Source of the DNA: Shewanella sp. OPT22
GTDB lineage: Bacteria; Pseudomonadota; Gammaproteobacteria; Enterobacterales; Shewanellaceae
Length of the DNA: 64,000 nt
Assembly: GCF_004168585.1 (NCBI RefSeq)
Contig: NZ_PGVH01000056.1
Location: forward strand, 314,576 to 378,575
Direction: 5' to 3'
The position numbers and the translations under genes were made by a program. The notes beneath the pieces are model-generated. The model saw nothing but the letters and a program-made list of their open reading frames with translations, made no database searches and was not told the DNA's origin. Shown piece by piece: positions 1 to 9,128 of this stretch. How positions within the stretch are numbered: the stretch's first letter is position 1; every line of letters starts with the position of its first letter.

Positions 1-547
1 GAGAGCGACAATATAAAAGAACTTTTTCATAATAAGCCCAGTAAAAGTCAATTCATTTGTTACAGAATGAATGTTTAGACACAACAATTTCATTCTTAGA
101 TGGTGCCAATAGATGTCACCTTAGATTCAGTCGAACAAAAAACCAACAAACTTAACGTTATAATGTATGAGGAAATTGTTAAAAACATTCATGCAACGAA
201 TTTTGAGGAAAAAAGCAGTAGGAAAGTCTCTTACCTAAGAAGATTACTTCAAACGTAGGTATGGGGAGTTTCGAAAGGGAACGAGCAGTTAAACTCCCTT
301 GCAAATAAACTTGGAATAGTTGGATAACATTCAACCTATAACGTTATCAAACTTCTGCATAGATGAAACATCAAACTCCAACCAATTATTAATGGCGAAA
401 ATCGTTAATTAGTAGTAATAAAAGTAAAACATTAGCTTTTAGCATTCTGTTGTGTGAGCATAAAACCCATTAAATAGGAGCACAAAAAAGGGTTTCTATA
501 TTCTGGCTCAACTTTTGCCTATTGGTTTTTCGATAAATTAATTCACA
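1..547. other. Gene-free stretch at the window edge
   Basis: No convincing gene was found here. The best short frame starts at an ATG at 163, runs 31 codons to TAG at 256-258 and continues in the same frame for 22 more codons to TAA at 325-327. It has no ribosome binding site and could be a decayed small gene or chance. The DNA is AT-rich and presumably holds the promoter of the small membrane-protein gene at 566, but no good -35/-10 pair stands out. Confidence 0.4.
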
Positions 548-565
548 ATGATCAAAGGGAATAAT

Positions 566-808
566 ATGGATATTAGTGAAATCAGTAACATTGTCATCGT
601 TGCCATCATCTTTTTCGCTATTTTTGGTGCAGATTTTTTTAAGTACCGTTTACGCATGAAACAGCTTGAAGCCAAAATCGATAGCAGTGACAAAATGAAA
701 CTCATTGACGAGGTTGAGAGCGTTAAACATCGTTTGGTTGTGCTTGAAAAGATCATTACAGATAAAGGTTATGAGGTAAGCGAAGAAATTAATAAATTAA
801 AAAGCTAA
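566..808 (+). CDS. Small PspB-like membrane protein with coiled coil
   Basis: An 80-residue protein with one N-terminal membrane segment (about residues 8-24, rich in I/V/F/A), then a charged helical tail predicted to form a coiled coil. The tail resembles the C-terminal half of phage-shock protein B, which binds PspC at the inner membrane and helps relay envelope stress. No pspA or pspC is adjacent, so the resemblance is architectural only. An upstream in-frame ATG at 548 exists, but the ATG at 566 follows an AGGGA ribosome site with 5-base spacing and is preferred. The gene converges on yajQ across a shared terminator. Confidence 0.7.
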   Translation: MDISEISNIVIVAIIFFAIFGADFFKYRLRMKQLEAKIDSSDKMKLIDEVESVKHRLVVLEKIITDKGYEVSEEINKLKS

Positions 809-823
809 ATCCCTATCAAGCCG

Positions 824-851
824 AATAGGGCTGCCAAGTGGCAGCCCTATT
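824..851. terminator. Bidirectional intrinsic terminator
   Basis: A perfect 12-bp stem (AATAGGGCTGCC / GGCAGCCCTATT) with an AAGT tetraloop lies between two convergent genes, the PspB-like gene and yajQ. The T-rich flanks are short on both sides, but stem strength and position support a shared terminator. Confidence 0.8.
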
Positions 852-854
852 TAT

Positions 855-1340
855 TCAGTCTCTAAAGTTATTAAACTGAAATGGCTGTCCTAAATCAGAT
901 TCTTTTGCTAGACGCATCACAGCTTGTAAGTCATCACGTTTTTTGCCCGTGACGCGCAAACTGTCTCCTTGAATTGCAGCTTGAACTTTTAGCTTGCTCG
1001 CTTTAATCAGTTTTACCAGTTTCTTTGCAATGTCAGTTTCAATGCCTTCCTTGAAGCGAACTTTTAACGAGAACGTTTTCCCACTGTGTACCGCTTTATC
1101 ATCCACATCCATTGCCGCAGGATCGACATTGCGCTTACTTAACTGCATACGAAAGATATCGATCAATTGTTGGCATTGAAAATCATCCTCCGCAGATACC
1201 GTTACTACAAAATCATTCAACTCAATACTGGCGTCTTTACCACGGAAGTCAAAACGACTTGAAAGTTCGCGGCTTGAATTATCGACTGCATTTTTTAATT
1301 CAACTTTATCAATTTCGGACACGATATCCATAGATGGCAT
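855..1340 (-). CDS. yajQ: YajQ family nucleotide-binding protein
   Basis: A 161-residue cytosolic protein matching the YajQ family over its full length, from the typical [11 protein letters not shown] start to the FQFNNFRD end. The family has two ferredoxin-like domains. Members bind nucleotides, and some bind cyclic di-GMP and act as effectors with transcription factors. The central [21 protein letters not shown] stretch is characteristic. It stands alone on the minus strand, convergent with the small membrane-protein gene. Family assignment is firm; whether this copy binds c-di-GMP is inference, though a diguanylate cyclase lies elsewhere in the window. Confidence 0.95.
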   Translation of the reverse strand: MPSMDIVSEIDKVELKNAVDNSSRELSSRFDFRGKDASIELNDFVVTVSAEDDFQCQQLIDIFRMQLSKRNVDPAAMDVDDKAVHSGKTFSLKVRFKEGIETDIAKKLVKLIKASKLKVQAAIQGDSLRVTGKKRDDLQAVMRLAKESDLGQPFQFNNFRD

Positions 1341-1432
1341 ATGAAGTTACCTCAAATAAGTATGTTGAAATAATTCTAGTCTTCCTTGGTATTTAATAAA
1401 AGCCATATTATGATGTTTAGCCTTGTTCAATA

Positions 1433-1789
1433 TTGGGCGATTGTGTGATTAAACAGTCTCATCTTTTTAAATTTCTGCTTGTGGTCACTGTATTGATCAT
1501 TAGCTATTTAGTATTTTCTCGTCCTGGTTATAATCAGTCGTTCCCGCACATTGATAAAATTGGCCACATGGGTAGCTTTTTTTTATTATCAGCCTTAACC
1601 CATTTAGCATTCAAACCTAAATGGTGGCGTTTGATGTCGGGGCTTATTGCATATGCAGGTCTTATTGAAGTGGTGCAATCTTATTTACCCTATCGCAGTG
1701 CATCATGGGCAGATTTTGGTGCTGACATATTAGGGATTGTTTGCTTTTATCTATTATTATTAGGTTATCGTAAACAACGCTCATCTTAA
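1433..1789 (+). CDS. VanZ-like membrane protein
   Basis: A roughly 118-residue protein with four hydrophobic segments and the VanZ-like core: a DKIGHMGSFF stretch, then a glycine-rich helix, then a SASWADFGADILG motif. Small VanZ-like proteins are common in Shewanella and relatives and have no established function; the glycopeptide-resistance link of VanZ itself does not extend to them. The start is uncertain: no ATG fits. TTG at 1433 and GTG at 1445 are both possible and neither has a strong ribosome site. The next gene follows within about 30 bases and is probably co-transcribed. Confidence 0.75.
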   Translation: MGDCVIKQSHLFKFLLVVTVLIISYLVFSRPGYNQSFPHIDKIGHMGSFFLLSALTHLAFKPKWWRLMSGLIAYAGLIEVVQSYLPYRSASWADFGADILGIVCFYLLLLGYRKQRSS

Positions 1790-1820
1790 TTTTTTGAGTG
1801 AAAGTTATCTAAGTAATTTT

Positions 1821-2747
1821 ATGAATATGAATCTATCTGAAACCAAAATTGGCATTTTAGGCGCAGGAGCAATTGGGCAACTTATTGGTTTCCAATTGCA
1901 TCAAGAGGGTGCTCACCTGAGTTTTATTCATAAATATGATTATTCATGTGATGAAGTCGTTAACTTCACTGACCTAGATAGAAATGAGCATCAATATCAA
2001 ATCAGAGCATTAACAGCCAGTGATCCATTGGTCAAACAACTTAAACTCATTATTGTCTGTGTTAAGGCCTATCACGTTATGGATGCTATCAAAGGCATTG
2101 AGCCATTTCTCGCAAAAGATTGCCATATTGTTTTACTCCATAACGGTTTAGGGCCTCATTTAGAGATCAGCCAATATTTAAAAGCAAACCAAGGGTTATC
2201 GCTTGGTACCACGTCTCAAGGCGCAACCCGAGATTTCAAATGGTCAGTAACTCGAACAGGGAAAGGGTTAACTCAGCTTGGGCATTGCATTGGTCAACCA
2301 TTGAATGCTGACTTAAAGCAATTGCTGCTGGCAGCCATTCCTAATAGTGAATGGACCGATGAGATCTTACCGTCTTTATGGTACAAACTAGCTGTTAATT
2401 CAGTCATTAACCCACTCACTGCAATTAATTCTTGCAAGAATGGTTCTTTAGCACATCAAGACTACAGCAACACCATTCAAGATATTATTTCTGAACTCAT
2501 GCTTGTCGCTGAGCATGAAAAGTTGCCCATTGAGCGCACACTCGTCCATGACAGAGTGCATGAGGTTATTAAGTTAACTCAAAACAACTACTCATCAATG
2601 CATCAAGACATCGCCCATCAGCGCCAAACTGAAATCGACTATATCAATGGCTACCTTGTGAAATTAGCCCATAAACACCAAATACACATTCCAACTAATA
2701 AAAAGTTATTAGATTCAATTCGATTGCTTAGCCAGCAAAGACAATAA
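1821..2747 (+). CDS. panE: 2-dehydropantoate 2-reductase (PanE/ApbA family)
   Basis: A 308-residue NADPH-dependent reductase that would convert ketopantoate to pantoate in pantothenate (coenzyme A) synthesis in the cytosol. The N-terminal Rossmann motif IGILGAGAIGQLIG is at about residues 8-21. The catalytic-region motif LWYKLAVNSVINPLTA, with the family's conserved Lys and Asn, lies in the C-terminal helical half. Start choice is unclear: an upstream TTG at 1794 is open, but ATG at 1821 or 1827 puts the Rossmann motif at the usual distance from the N-terminus. PanE-like proteins include paralogues of other specificity, so the exact substrate is inferred. Confidence 0.85.
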   Translation: MNMNLSETKIGILGAGAIGQLIGFQLHQEGAHLSFIHKYDYSCDEVVNFTDLDRNEHQYQIRALTASDPLVKQLKLIIVCVKAYHVMDAIKGIEPFLAKDCHIVLLHNGLGPHLEISQYLKANQGLSLGTTSQGATRDFKWSVTRTGKGLTQLGHCIGQPLNADLKQLLLAAIPNSEWTDEILPSLWYKLAVNSVINPLTAINSCKNGSLAHQDYSNTIQDIISELMLVAEHEKLPIERTLVHDRVHEVIKLTQNNYSSMHQDIAHQRQTEIDYINGYLVKLAHKHQIHIPTNKKLLDSIRLLSQQRQ

Positions 2748-2867
2748 GTATCAGACGATATAAAAGGTACAGCCGACGATATGTAACCGGAGTTGTAACA
2801 CGTAAGGGTACTGACGCTGAACCTAAGAAAATCTAAATTAATTTATAGTCAGCCACTTAAAATGGCA

Positions 2868-2896
2868 TTGGTTAAAAAGACGTTATCAAGTAGAAT
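2868..2896 (+). promoter_or_regulatory. Candidate sigma-70 promoter for hemA
   Basis: TTGGTT (2868-2873) and TAGAAT (2891-2896) are separated by exactly 17 bases, about 50 bases before the hemA start codon. Each hexamer has four or more consensus positions. This is a prediction from spacing and position only. Confidence 0.5.
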
Positions 2897-2944
2897 AGCG
2901 TCTCTGTGTGAGTAATTCTTAATTTTCAGTTCGAACGAGTTTAG

Positions 2945-4195
2945 ATGAGCCTAGTTGCAATTGGTGTAAACCATAAAACTGCTTCTGTTGATTTGCGTGA
3001 AAAAGTCGCCTTCTCTCCAGATGTGATACATGAAGCCATGAAAAGTTTGGCTCAACGCACCCCAACGGGTGAAGCAGTGATTTTATCGACTTGTAACCGT
3101 ACTGAGCTGTATTGTAATAGAATTCAAGTCGATGATGTATTAACTTGGCTTGAAAACTTCCACGGTATTGACGCTGAGATACTTCGCCAGCACACATACA
3201 CTCTTCAAGATGTCGATGCCATCAACCACTTAATGCGTGTCTCTGCTGGTTTAGATTCTCTCGTGTTAGGTGAACCTCAGATTCTAGGGCAAGTAAAGCA
3301 ATCGTTTACTAAAGCCAAAGAAGCTGGAACCGTAGGTGCAACGCTTGACCGCTTGTTCCAAAATACCTTTTCAGTAGCAAAACGTATCCGAACTGAGACC
3401 GAAATCGGCAGTGCCGCAGTCTCGGTAGCTTTTGCCGCAGTAAGCATGGCAAAACACATTTTTGCCGATATGCACAAAACCAATGTATTGTTGATTGGTG
3501 CCGGTGAAACCATTGAACTTGTTGCTCGTCATTTAAAAGACAGCGGTGTTGAAGAGATGGTGGTAGCTAACCGCACACTTGAGCGCGCCAAAGGAATGTG
3601 TGAAGAATTTAATGCCAAAGCAGTGACACTTGAAAGCATTCCTGATCATTTGCCACACGCTGATATTGTGATTTCATCGACCGCAAGTCCACTGCCAATT
3701 TTAGGTAAAGGCTTAGTCGAGCGAGCATTAAAACAACGTCGTCATCAACCTATGTTATTGGTCGATATTGCCGTACCTCGTGATATCGAATCAGAAGTGG
3801 GTGAACTTGATGATGCGTTTTTGTATTCCGTGGATGATTTACACAGCATCATCGAACAAAATATTGAATCTCGAAAACAAGCGGCTGAAGAAGCTGAAAT
3901 AATTGCAAATCAAGAAGCGGCTCAATTTATAGAGTGGCTGCGTTCTCTTGATAATGTTGATAGTATTCGAGCATACCGAACTCAAAGCTTAGCGGTAAAA
4001 GATGAGCTTGTTGAAAAAGCCTTAAATAAGATTGCTCAAGGCGGCGATAACGAGCAAGTTCTTCTAGAATTAGCCAATAAGCTGACCAACCGACTTATCC
4101 ATGCACCGACACAAGCGCTGACTAAAGCCAGTCGTCAAGGTGACATGAGTACACTAGAAACATTAAAGTCCGTACTCGGGCTTGATAAACACTAA
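2945..4195 (+). CDS. hemA: Glutamyl-tRNA reductase
   Basis: A 416-residue cytosolic enzyme that reduces the glutamate on Glu-tRNA with NADPH to glutamate-1-semialdehyde, the first committed step of C5-pathway tetrapyrrole synthesis. The N-terminal catalytic domain carries the STCNRTELY motif with nucleophilic Cys50. The middle domain has the nucleotide-binding loop [16 protein letters not shown]. The C-terminal third is the helical dimerisation domain. Length matches the family (E. coli 418). It leads a hemA-prfA-prmC run typical of gammaproteobacteria, with prfA starting 13 bases after its stop codon. Confidence 0.98.
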   Translation: MSLVAIGVNHKTASVDLREKVAFSPDVIHEAMKSLAQRTPTGEAVILSTCNRTELYCNRIQVDDVLTWLENFHGIDAEILRQHTYTLQDVDAINHLMRVSAGLDSLVLGEPQILGQVKQSFTKAKEAGTVGATLDRLFQNTFSVAKRIRTETEIGSAAVSVAFAAVSMAKHIFADMHKTNVLLIGAGETIELVARHLKDSGVEEMVVANRTLERAKGMCEEFNAKAVTLESIPDHLPHADIVISSTASPLPILGKGLVERALKQRRHQPMLLVDIAVPRDIESEVGELDDAFLYSVDDLHSIIEQNIESRKQAAEEAEIIANQEAAQFIEWLRSLDNVDSIRAYRTQSLAVKDELVEKALNKIAQGGDNEQVLLELANKLTNRLIHAPTQALTKASRQGDMSTLETLKSVLGLDKH

Positions 4196-4208
4196 GGTCG
4201 TATCCCAA

Positions 4209-5291
4209 ATGAAGGAATCCGTTATTCGCAAGCTTGAAGGCTTGTTAGAACGTAATGATGAAGTTACCGCTCTATTGGGCGATGCCAGTGTGATCTCTGA
4301 TCAAGATAAATTCCGTGCCCTTTCAAAAGAATTCGCACAGCTTGAAGATGTGGTAAAAAGCTTTAAAGCTTTCCAACAAGCGCAACAAGATCTAGAAACC
4401 GCAGAAGAAATGCTGGCGGAAAACGATCCTGAACTTAAAGAAATGGCACAAGAAGAGATCAAAGAAGCTAAATCAGTTTTGGAAGCTTTAGAGGGTGAGT
4501 TACAGATCTTATTGCTACCTAAAGATCCTAATGATGATCACAATGCATTCCTTGAAATTCGTGCTGGTGCAGGTGGCGATGAAGCGGCGATTTTTGCTGG
4601 TGATTTATTCCGTATGTACAGTCGCTTCTGTGAAGCAAACAAATGGCCGATGGAAATCATGAATGCCAATGAAGGCGACCATGGCGGTTATAAAGAGATG
4701 ATCGTGAAAGTCTCTGGTGATGGCGCATACGGTACTCTAAAGTTCGAATCTGGTGGTCACCGCGTACAGCGTGTACCAGAAACAGAATCGCAGGGTCGTG
4801 TTCATACTTCGGCTTGTACGGTAGTAGTTATGCCTGAAATCCCAGAAGCTGAAGCAATTGAAGTTAATCCAGCAGACCTGAAAGTGGATACCTTCCGTGC
4901 ATCAGGAGCAGGTGGACAGCACGTCAACAAAACTGATTCAGCCATTCGTATTACTCACATCCCATCAGGTATTGTGGTCGAATGTCAGGATCAACGCTCT
5001 CAACATAAGAACCGCGCTCAAGCCATGAGTGTTCTTGCTGCTCGCCTGCAAGCGGTGGAAGATGAAAAGCGTCGAAGTGAAGAAGAGTCAACACGTCGTA
5101 ACTTAGTTGCAAGTGGTGATCGCTCTGAGCGTATTCGTACCTATAACTTCCCGCAAGGCCGTGTAAGTGATCACCGTATCAACCTGACACTTTACAAGCT
5201 AGGTGATGTCATGGAAGGGGATTTAAACGCCATCTTAGAGCCTATCATGCAAGAGCATCAAGCGGATCAGCTTGCCGCTCTCGCTGAATAA
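4209..5291 (+). CDS. prfA: Peptide chain release factor 1
   Basis: A 360-residue class I release factor that reads UAA and UAG in the ribosomal A site and triggers peptide hydrolysis. The GGQ motif that enters the peptidyl-transferase centre is at about residues 235-237. The stop-codon-reading P-x-T motif appears as [10 protein letters not shown]. The ATG at 4209 gives the usual [11 protein letters not shown]-terminus; a longer in-frame start at 4182 would overlap hemA and is rejected. Its GGQ glutamine is the substrate of the methyltransferase encoded just downstream. Confidence 0.98.
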   Translation: MKESVIRKLEGLLERNDEVTALLGDASVISDQDKFRALSKEFAQLEDVVKSFKAFQQAQQDLETAEEMLAENDPELKEMAQEEIKEAKSVLEALEGELQILLLPKDPNDDHNAFLEIRAGAGGDEAAIFAGDLFRMYSRFCEANKWPMEIMNANEGDHGGYKEMIVKVSGDGAYGTLKFESGGHRVQRVPETESQGRVHTSACTVVVMPEIPEAEAIEVNPADLKVDTFRASGAGGQHVNKTDSAIRITHIPSGIVVECQDQRSQHKNRAQAMSVLAARLQAVEDEKRRSEEESTRRNLVASGDRSERIRTYNFPQGRVSDHRINLTLYKLGDVMEGDLNAILEPIMQEHQADQLAALAE

Positions 5292-5298
5292 AGCCGCT

Positions 5299-5329
5299 TA
5301 AGCCATATCTAGACTCTGGGTATGGCTTA
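5299..5329 (+). other. Intercistronic hairpin between prfA and prmC
   Basis: TAAGCCATA and TATGGCTTA form a 9-bp stem with a 13-base loop in the 66-base gap between prfA and prmC. No T-run follows, so it is more likely an RNA-processing or stability element than a terminator. Function is not known. Confidence 0.35.
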
Positions 5330-5357
5330 GAATCACTTCCCCAAAAAGGACAAGGCA

Positions 5358-6200
5358 ATGTCTTCACAATCAACCATCTCAGCATCACTTCACTGGGCTT
5401 ATCAAGAATTAATGAAGACTTCTGATTCTGCTCAACTTGATGCGGAAGTATGTTTACAGCATTGTCTAAATAAAAATCGTACCTATCTATATACGTGGCC
5501 AGATAAAGCACTCAATCAAGAACAATGGCAGCAATTTAGCCTGATGATATCAAAACGCAAAACGGGCATGCCTGTGGCACACATTATCGGCGAACGTGAG
5601 TTCTGGTCTTTGCCGTTTCTGGTTAATGACACGACATTAATCCCAAGGCCTGACACTGAAATTTTGGTCGAAACTGCATTAAATTTAACACTACCTGAAG
5701 AGGCTAGAGTTCTCGACTTAGGTACGGGTACGGGTGCAATTGCTCTCGCTTTGGCTTCAGAGAGACCAAAATGGCAAATCACTGCTATTGATAAAATTGA
5801 AGATGCGGTAAAACTGGCTCAGCTCAATCGACAGAACCTAACGCTACCTCACGTTGAAATTCTGCAAAGTGATTGGTTTTCAGCCATTGCTGAGCAACAG
5901 TTTGACTTAATTGTATCTAACCCACCTTATATCGATGAAGATGATCACCACTTGGGTGAAGGTGATGTTCGCTTTGAACCTCAAAGTGCACTTACTGCGA
6001 CTGAACATGGTTTCGCTGATCTCTATTTCATCGCTGAGCATGCTAAAAACCACCTAAATAGCAATGGCTATTTATTGATGGAACACGGCTACCAACAAGG
6101 GATTGAACTAAGAGAAAAGCTTGAAGAACTTGGTTATAACAATGTAGGTACAGTAAGAGATTTTGGTAGTAATGAACGTTGTACTTTGGGAAAGATTTAA
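5358..6200 (+). CDS. prmC: Release factor glutamine N5-methyltransferase
   Basis: A 280-residue SAM-dependent methyltransferase that modifies the GGQ glutamine of RF1 and RF2, improving termination. The SAM-binding motif LDLGTGTGAIAL lies at about residues 119-130 and the catalytic NPPY motif at 188-191, which holds the glutamine amide. The N-terminal helical domain binds the release factor. A ribosome site (AAGGACAAGG) precedes the ATG. It is the last gene of the hemA-prfA-prmC run; in related genomes sirB2 usually follows, but here a foreign-looking kinase gene on the opposite strand intervenes. Confidence 0.97.
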   Translation: MSSQSTISASLHWAYQELMKTSDSAQLDAEVCLQHCLNKNRTYLYTWPDKALNQEQWQQFSLMISKRKTGMPVAHIIGEREFWSLPFLVNDTTLIPRPDTEILVETALNLTLPEEARVLDLGTGTGAIALALASERPKWQITAIDKIEDAVKLAQLNRQNLTLPHVEILQSDWFSAIAEQQFDLIVSNPPYIDEDDHHLGEGDVRFEPQSALTATEHGFADLYFIAEHAKNHLNSNGYLLMEHGYQQGIELREKLEELGYNNVGTVRDFGSNERCTLGKI

Positions 6201-6245
6201 CTGTTAAAGATCATTCTGACAAGAAGGAAAAACGGTGTATCCCTT

Positions 6246-7640
6246 TTAGCGACGCCAGCTAATAAGGTCATACAATGGAAGTGATAAAGAGTTATTGGCG
6301 GGATCAGTCAAAAAGTCTAATACCTTCTCTTTATAAGCAACTTTTATGTTTTTCCACACCCATTTTCTGATGAAATTTTTATTAGTGTCGTTCACAATCG
6401 TAACCTCTGGAATTTCATTTCGATACTTTTCATATGTCTTTAACAAAGCATAGCGACTTCTTATTTTTACAGTTGATTCAATCATCGTTAACAGCATTGC
6501 ATAGCTGTCACCTGCTTCAAGCCCGTCGATATTACCTTTCTCTCTTTTTGAATAGAGGCCAGCCGTCATCATTCTGGAAGTATACTTAGGAACACTACTA
6601 TGGTCATAATTATCAAGTTTCGGAATTGCAGCCTCATCGGTATCAATAAAAAATATATTTTTATCTCCACTAATCGCTAAATTTTCAGACTTAATATCTC
6701 TTAAAAAAATCCTATTACGATGCATTTCTTTTAAATCTGCTGCTGCATTCTTGAAAGTATTAATTGGGACTTCTCCTTCCTCTTCACCATGTAAATATGT
6801 GAATAGATCTTTGCCACCTGACCGAGCAATGATGGTTGTATCATCTAACACTCTACAAGGGCAACATGATGGATATGGCTGTAAGGCCAACGAAATTTGG
6901 TCAAGCTTATGTTTGCGTTCTTCAAAAGTTACACCTTTTTTAGCCTTTAATTTGACAAAAAAATCATCCTTGGCCATGAGTTTTTTTTCTAATCCCTCAA
7001 CTTGTTCATCAGTAGGTACTTTTCTCCTCGGACACCAAAAAGGAGGTAACTTATCATTTGGATCAAAAAAAATTTTAAGCTTACGGCAGAATCCAGCCTT
7101 TATTTGTGAATCAACCGTATAGTGCCGACCTGATTCAGTCAGATTTTGCTCTCTCGATTTTTGTTGTTTACTTTCTAAATCGGGAATAGCTACCGCAACA
7201 GCACTTTCGACATCTCTAGCTTCAACCATACGCTCTTTAATGCTGCTTTTAGGTTGTTTAACCTTTAAGGTTTCTTCCTTTTTCCTTAACTGATGAGGCC
7301 TTTCGTTTTCTAGACAAGTAATAACTTCTATTTTTTTGTGTGGGACAGAAAACAGGTTTTTTAATTCTTCTTGTGACTTTTCGCCTAAAGCTCTATGTAT
7401 CTGTTGACGAGTTTGATTGCCTCCAATTCAAGCCACAAATGTTCTAAGCCAATCACAGCGTGATTTAGAATTGTAGTTGCGTTTAACATTACATAGCCGA
7501 TCTGGGGTTATTGTAATTAAATACTTTTTTTCATCATCAAGACAAAACTCATAGGTATATGCATCTTCACTATAATCAATTGCGTGCAGTGCTCCTACCT
7601 CAAAAAGCCGAGCTTTAACTTTTTCATACGAACAACTCAT
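6246..7640 (-). pseudogene. Eukaryotic-like protein kinase gene interrupted by one in-frame TGA
   Basis: A start at 7640 with a strong GGGGAGG ribosome site opens a frame that stops at TGA 7428-7430 after 70 codons. The same frame is then open for 66 codons without ATG, GTG or TTG and continues into a 327-codon frame beginning at ATG 7229. Read through, the product would be about 463 residues. The downstream part has a protein-kinase catalytic loop (LRDIKSEN: Asp178, Lys180, Asn183, counted from ATG 7229), a metal-binding IDTD in place of DFG (Asp196) and a hinge-like segment ending GGKDLFTYL. The canonical HRD histidine is Leu. No signal peptide or membrane segment is present. A separately translated 327-residue kinase from ATG 7229 is possible, but the ribosome site there is weak. 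It lies between prmC and sirB2, so it looks acquired. It may be inactive, or a sequence error may explain the stop. Confidence 0.7.
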
Positions 7641-7645
7641 TCCAG

Positions 7646-7663
7646 CCTCCCCGAAGTTGGAGG
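7646..7663 (-). promoter_or_regulatory. Short stem covering the kinase gene ribosome site
   Basis: On the minus strand CCTCC is followed, after 8 bases, by GGAGG. The 3' arm is the Shine-Dalgarno sequence of the gene starting at 7640. A 5-bp GC-rich stem could limit initiation. It is short and may be coincidental, but the 778-aa orphan gene has the same arrangement in a much stronger form. Confidence 0.35.
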
Positions 7664-7886
7664 AAAAACTGATTTTATACTAACTGTGAGAGAGTTAGTT
7701 AAGCCTGACTTAATCTTTCTTCACCTATGTTTCATTTTTTTAAAGCCATGCTGGATAATACATTGATTGATAACTTCATATTCAAAATTAATTTACAAAA
7801 GAACTTTAGGTTCAGTCTGTATTACCAAAAGTTTTACTAATCAGGTAAACTAACGCTTTCGTTAACCACCTAAAACTTAAAAAACT

Positions 7887-8276
7887 ATGACAAGCTTATA
7901 TCCTGCGGTAAAACACTTACACCTAATGTTGATTGCATTGAGTGTTGTTTTCTTCACCGTACGTTTTGTATTGCACCTACGTGGCAGTGCTATTTTGGAA
8001 AAGAAGTTTCTAAAAATTGCACCACATGTAATTGATACATTTTTGCTGCTTTCAGGTGTCGCTCTGTGCTTCATTATTAATCAATATCCATTTGAGAATC
8101 CTTGGTTAACAGAAAAAATTGGTGCCGTTGCTGCTTATATTGTTTTAGGCATCATTGCGATGAAAATAGACCGCGGAGCCATTTTTAAAATTTTTGCCTA
8201 CATAGGTGCAATTAGCTGGCTCGTTTATGCCGCTAGAATGGCCGTGTTTAAACAACCCATAATGATAGTTTCATGA
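7887..8276 (+). CDS. sirB2: SirB2 family membrane protein
   Basis: A 129-residue inner-membrane protein with four hydrophobic helices matching the SirB2 family (start KHLHLMLIALSVVFF, middle APHVIDTFLLLSGVAL). The family is widespread in gammaproteobacteria between prmC and kdsA. The biochemical role is not settled; old links to invasion-gene regulation in Salmonella are not evidence here. Its stop overlaps the sirB1 start by 4 bases (ATGA), implying coupled translation. Confidence 0.9.
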   Translation: MTSLYPAVKHLHLMLIALSVVFFTVRFVLHLRGSAILEKKFLKIAPHVIDTFLLLSGVALCFIINQYPFENPWLTEKIGAVAAYIVLGIIAMKIDRGAIFKIFAYIGAISWLVYAARMAVFKQPIMIVS

Positions 8277-9061
8277 TTAAATATGCGTTACCTGATTCAG
8301 TGAAGTTGCCTGAATCTATATTAGAGCTGAGCGAACACCTCGGCTTTTCTCGTTTAGAAGACGCCAAATGGGCCTGGTTTGAATTATCAGGTTCAGTGTT
8401 AAGTCACTATCTCGTAAATCAACAAAAGCGTTTCAATGCTTTACTAAATTGGTTTTACCGAGACTTAGGCTTTCGACAACGAGAAGATTACTTTAGCTCA
8501 GACGCAGCTGATTTAGCCACGTGCTTAATCAGTCGTCAGGGAAACAGCACTACGTTAGCAACAGCACTTAAGCTGCTTGCTAAACAACTTGATTTAGAGC
8601 TCGATCTCATCTTTTTACCTGGACATACTGTCTTGCGCAGCAATATTGATGGAAGCAGCAAGTTCATTGACCCACTCAACGGTAAAGAGCTGAATCGTAA
8701 AATGCTGCATGCTTTTGTTCGTGGTGAACTCGGTAATCATGCACCACTAAAAAGCAGTTACTTCAAGCCAGCCTCTAACAAGCGCTTAATGTCTCGAATG
8801 ATGCATGAGCAGAAAGCCGGTTGCATCGTATCTAATCAATTTGAGCAAGCATTAGAATGCTGTAACTTGCTACTCGAATGGCACAGTGATGATGCTCATC
8901 TAAACCGTGAACGTGCTTTTGTTGCTGAGCAATTGGGTTGTATTAAGATGGCTAAAGAAGATTTAGAGCATTTTGTCGAACAAAGCCCACACGATCCCGT
9001 GACCGAACTTGTAAAAATTCAATTGCAAGAACTCAACGATACGACGGAAACCTATCACTAA
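8273..9061 (+). CDS. sirB1: SirB1 family transglutaminase-like/TPR protein
   Basis: A 262-residue soluble protein of the SirB1 family: an N-terminal transglutaminase-like domain (about residues 40-160, with the family motif LIFLPGHTVLR) and a C-terminal helical part resembling TPR repeats (about 185-250). Members typically lack a full catalytic triad, and none is evident here. It is translationally coupled to sirB2 and sits in the conserved neighbourhood before kdsA. The role is unknown. Confidence 0.9.
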   Translation: MIKYALPDSVKLPESILELSEHLGFSRLEDAKWAWFELSGSVLSHYLVNQQKRFNALLNWFYRDLGFRQREDYFSSDAADLATCLISRQGNSTTLATALKLLAKQLDLELDLIFLPGHTVLRSNIDGSSKFIDPLNGKELNRKMLHAFVRGELGNHAPLKSSYFKPASNKRLMSRMMHEQKAGCIVSNQFEQALECCNLLLEWHSDDAHLNRERAFVAEQLGCIKMAKEDLEHFVEQSPHDPVTELVKIQLQELNDTTETYH

Positions 9062-9128
9062 ATAGCACTCAGACAATAATGAGTGCAAATAATAATAACT
9101 GAAAAATTGCGCAAGGGAGACAAGTGAC

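Noticed and set aside
163-327. Short frame of 31 + 22 codons split by an in-frame TAG
   Set aside because: No ribosome site, no recognisable motif and too short to separate from chance in AT-rich DNA. Mentioned only in the regional entry.
4182-4208. Nine-codon extension of RF1
   Set aside because: It would overlap hemA and does not match the conserved RF1 N-terminus, which begins at the ATG at 4209.
5299-5329. prfA-prmC hairpin as a terminator
   Set aside because: No T-run follows, and prfA and prmC are expected to be co-transcribed.
9065-9086. GCACTC/GAGTGC stem between sirB1 and the DUF819 gene
   Set aside because: Only 6 bp with a 10-base loop and no T-run; not distinguishable from chance.
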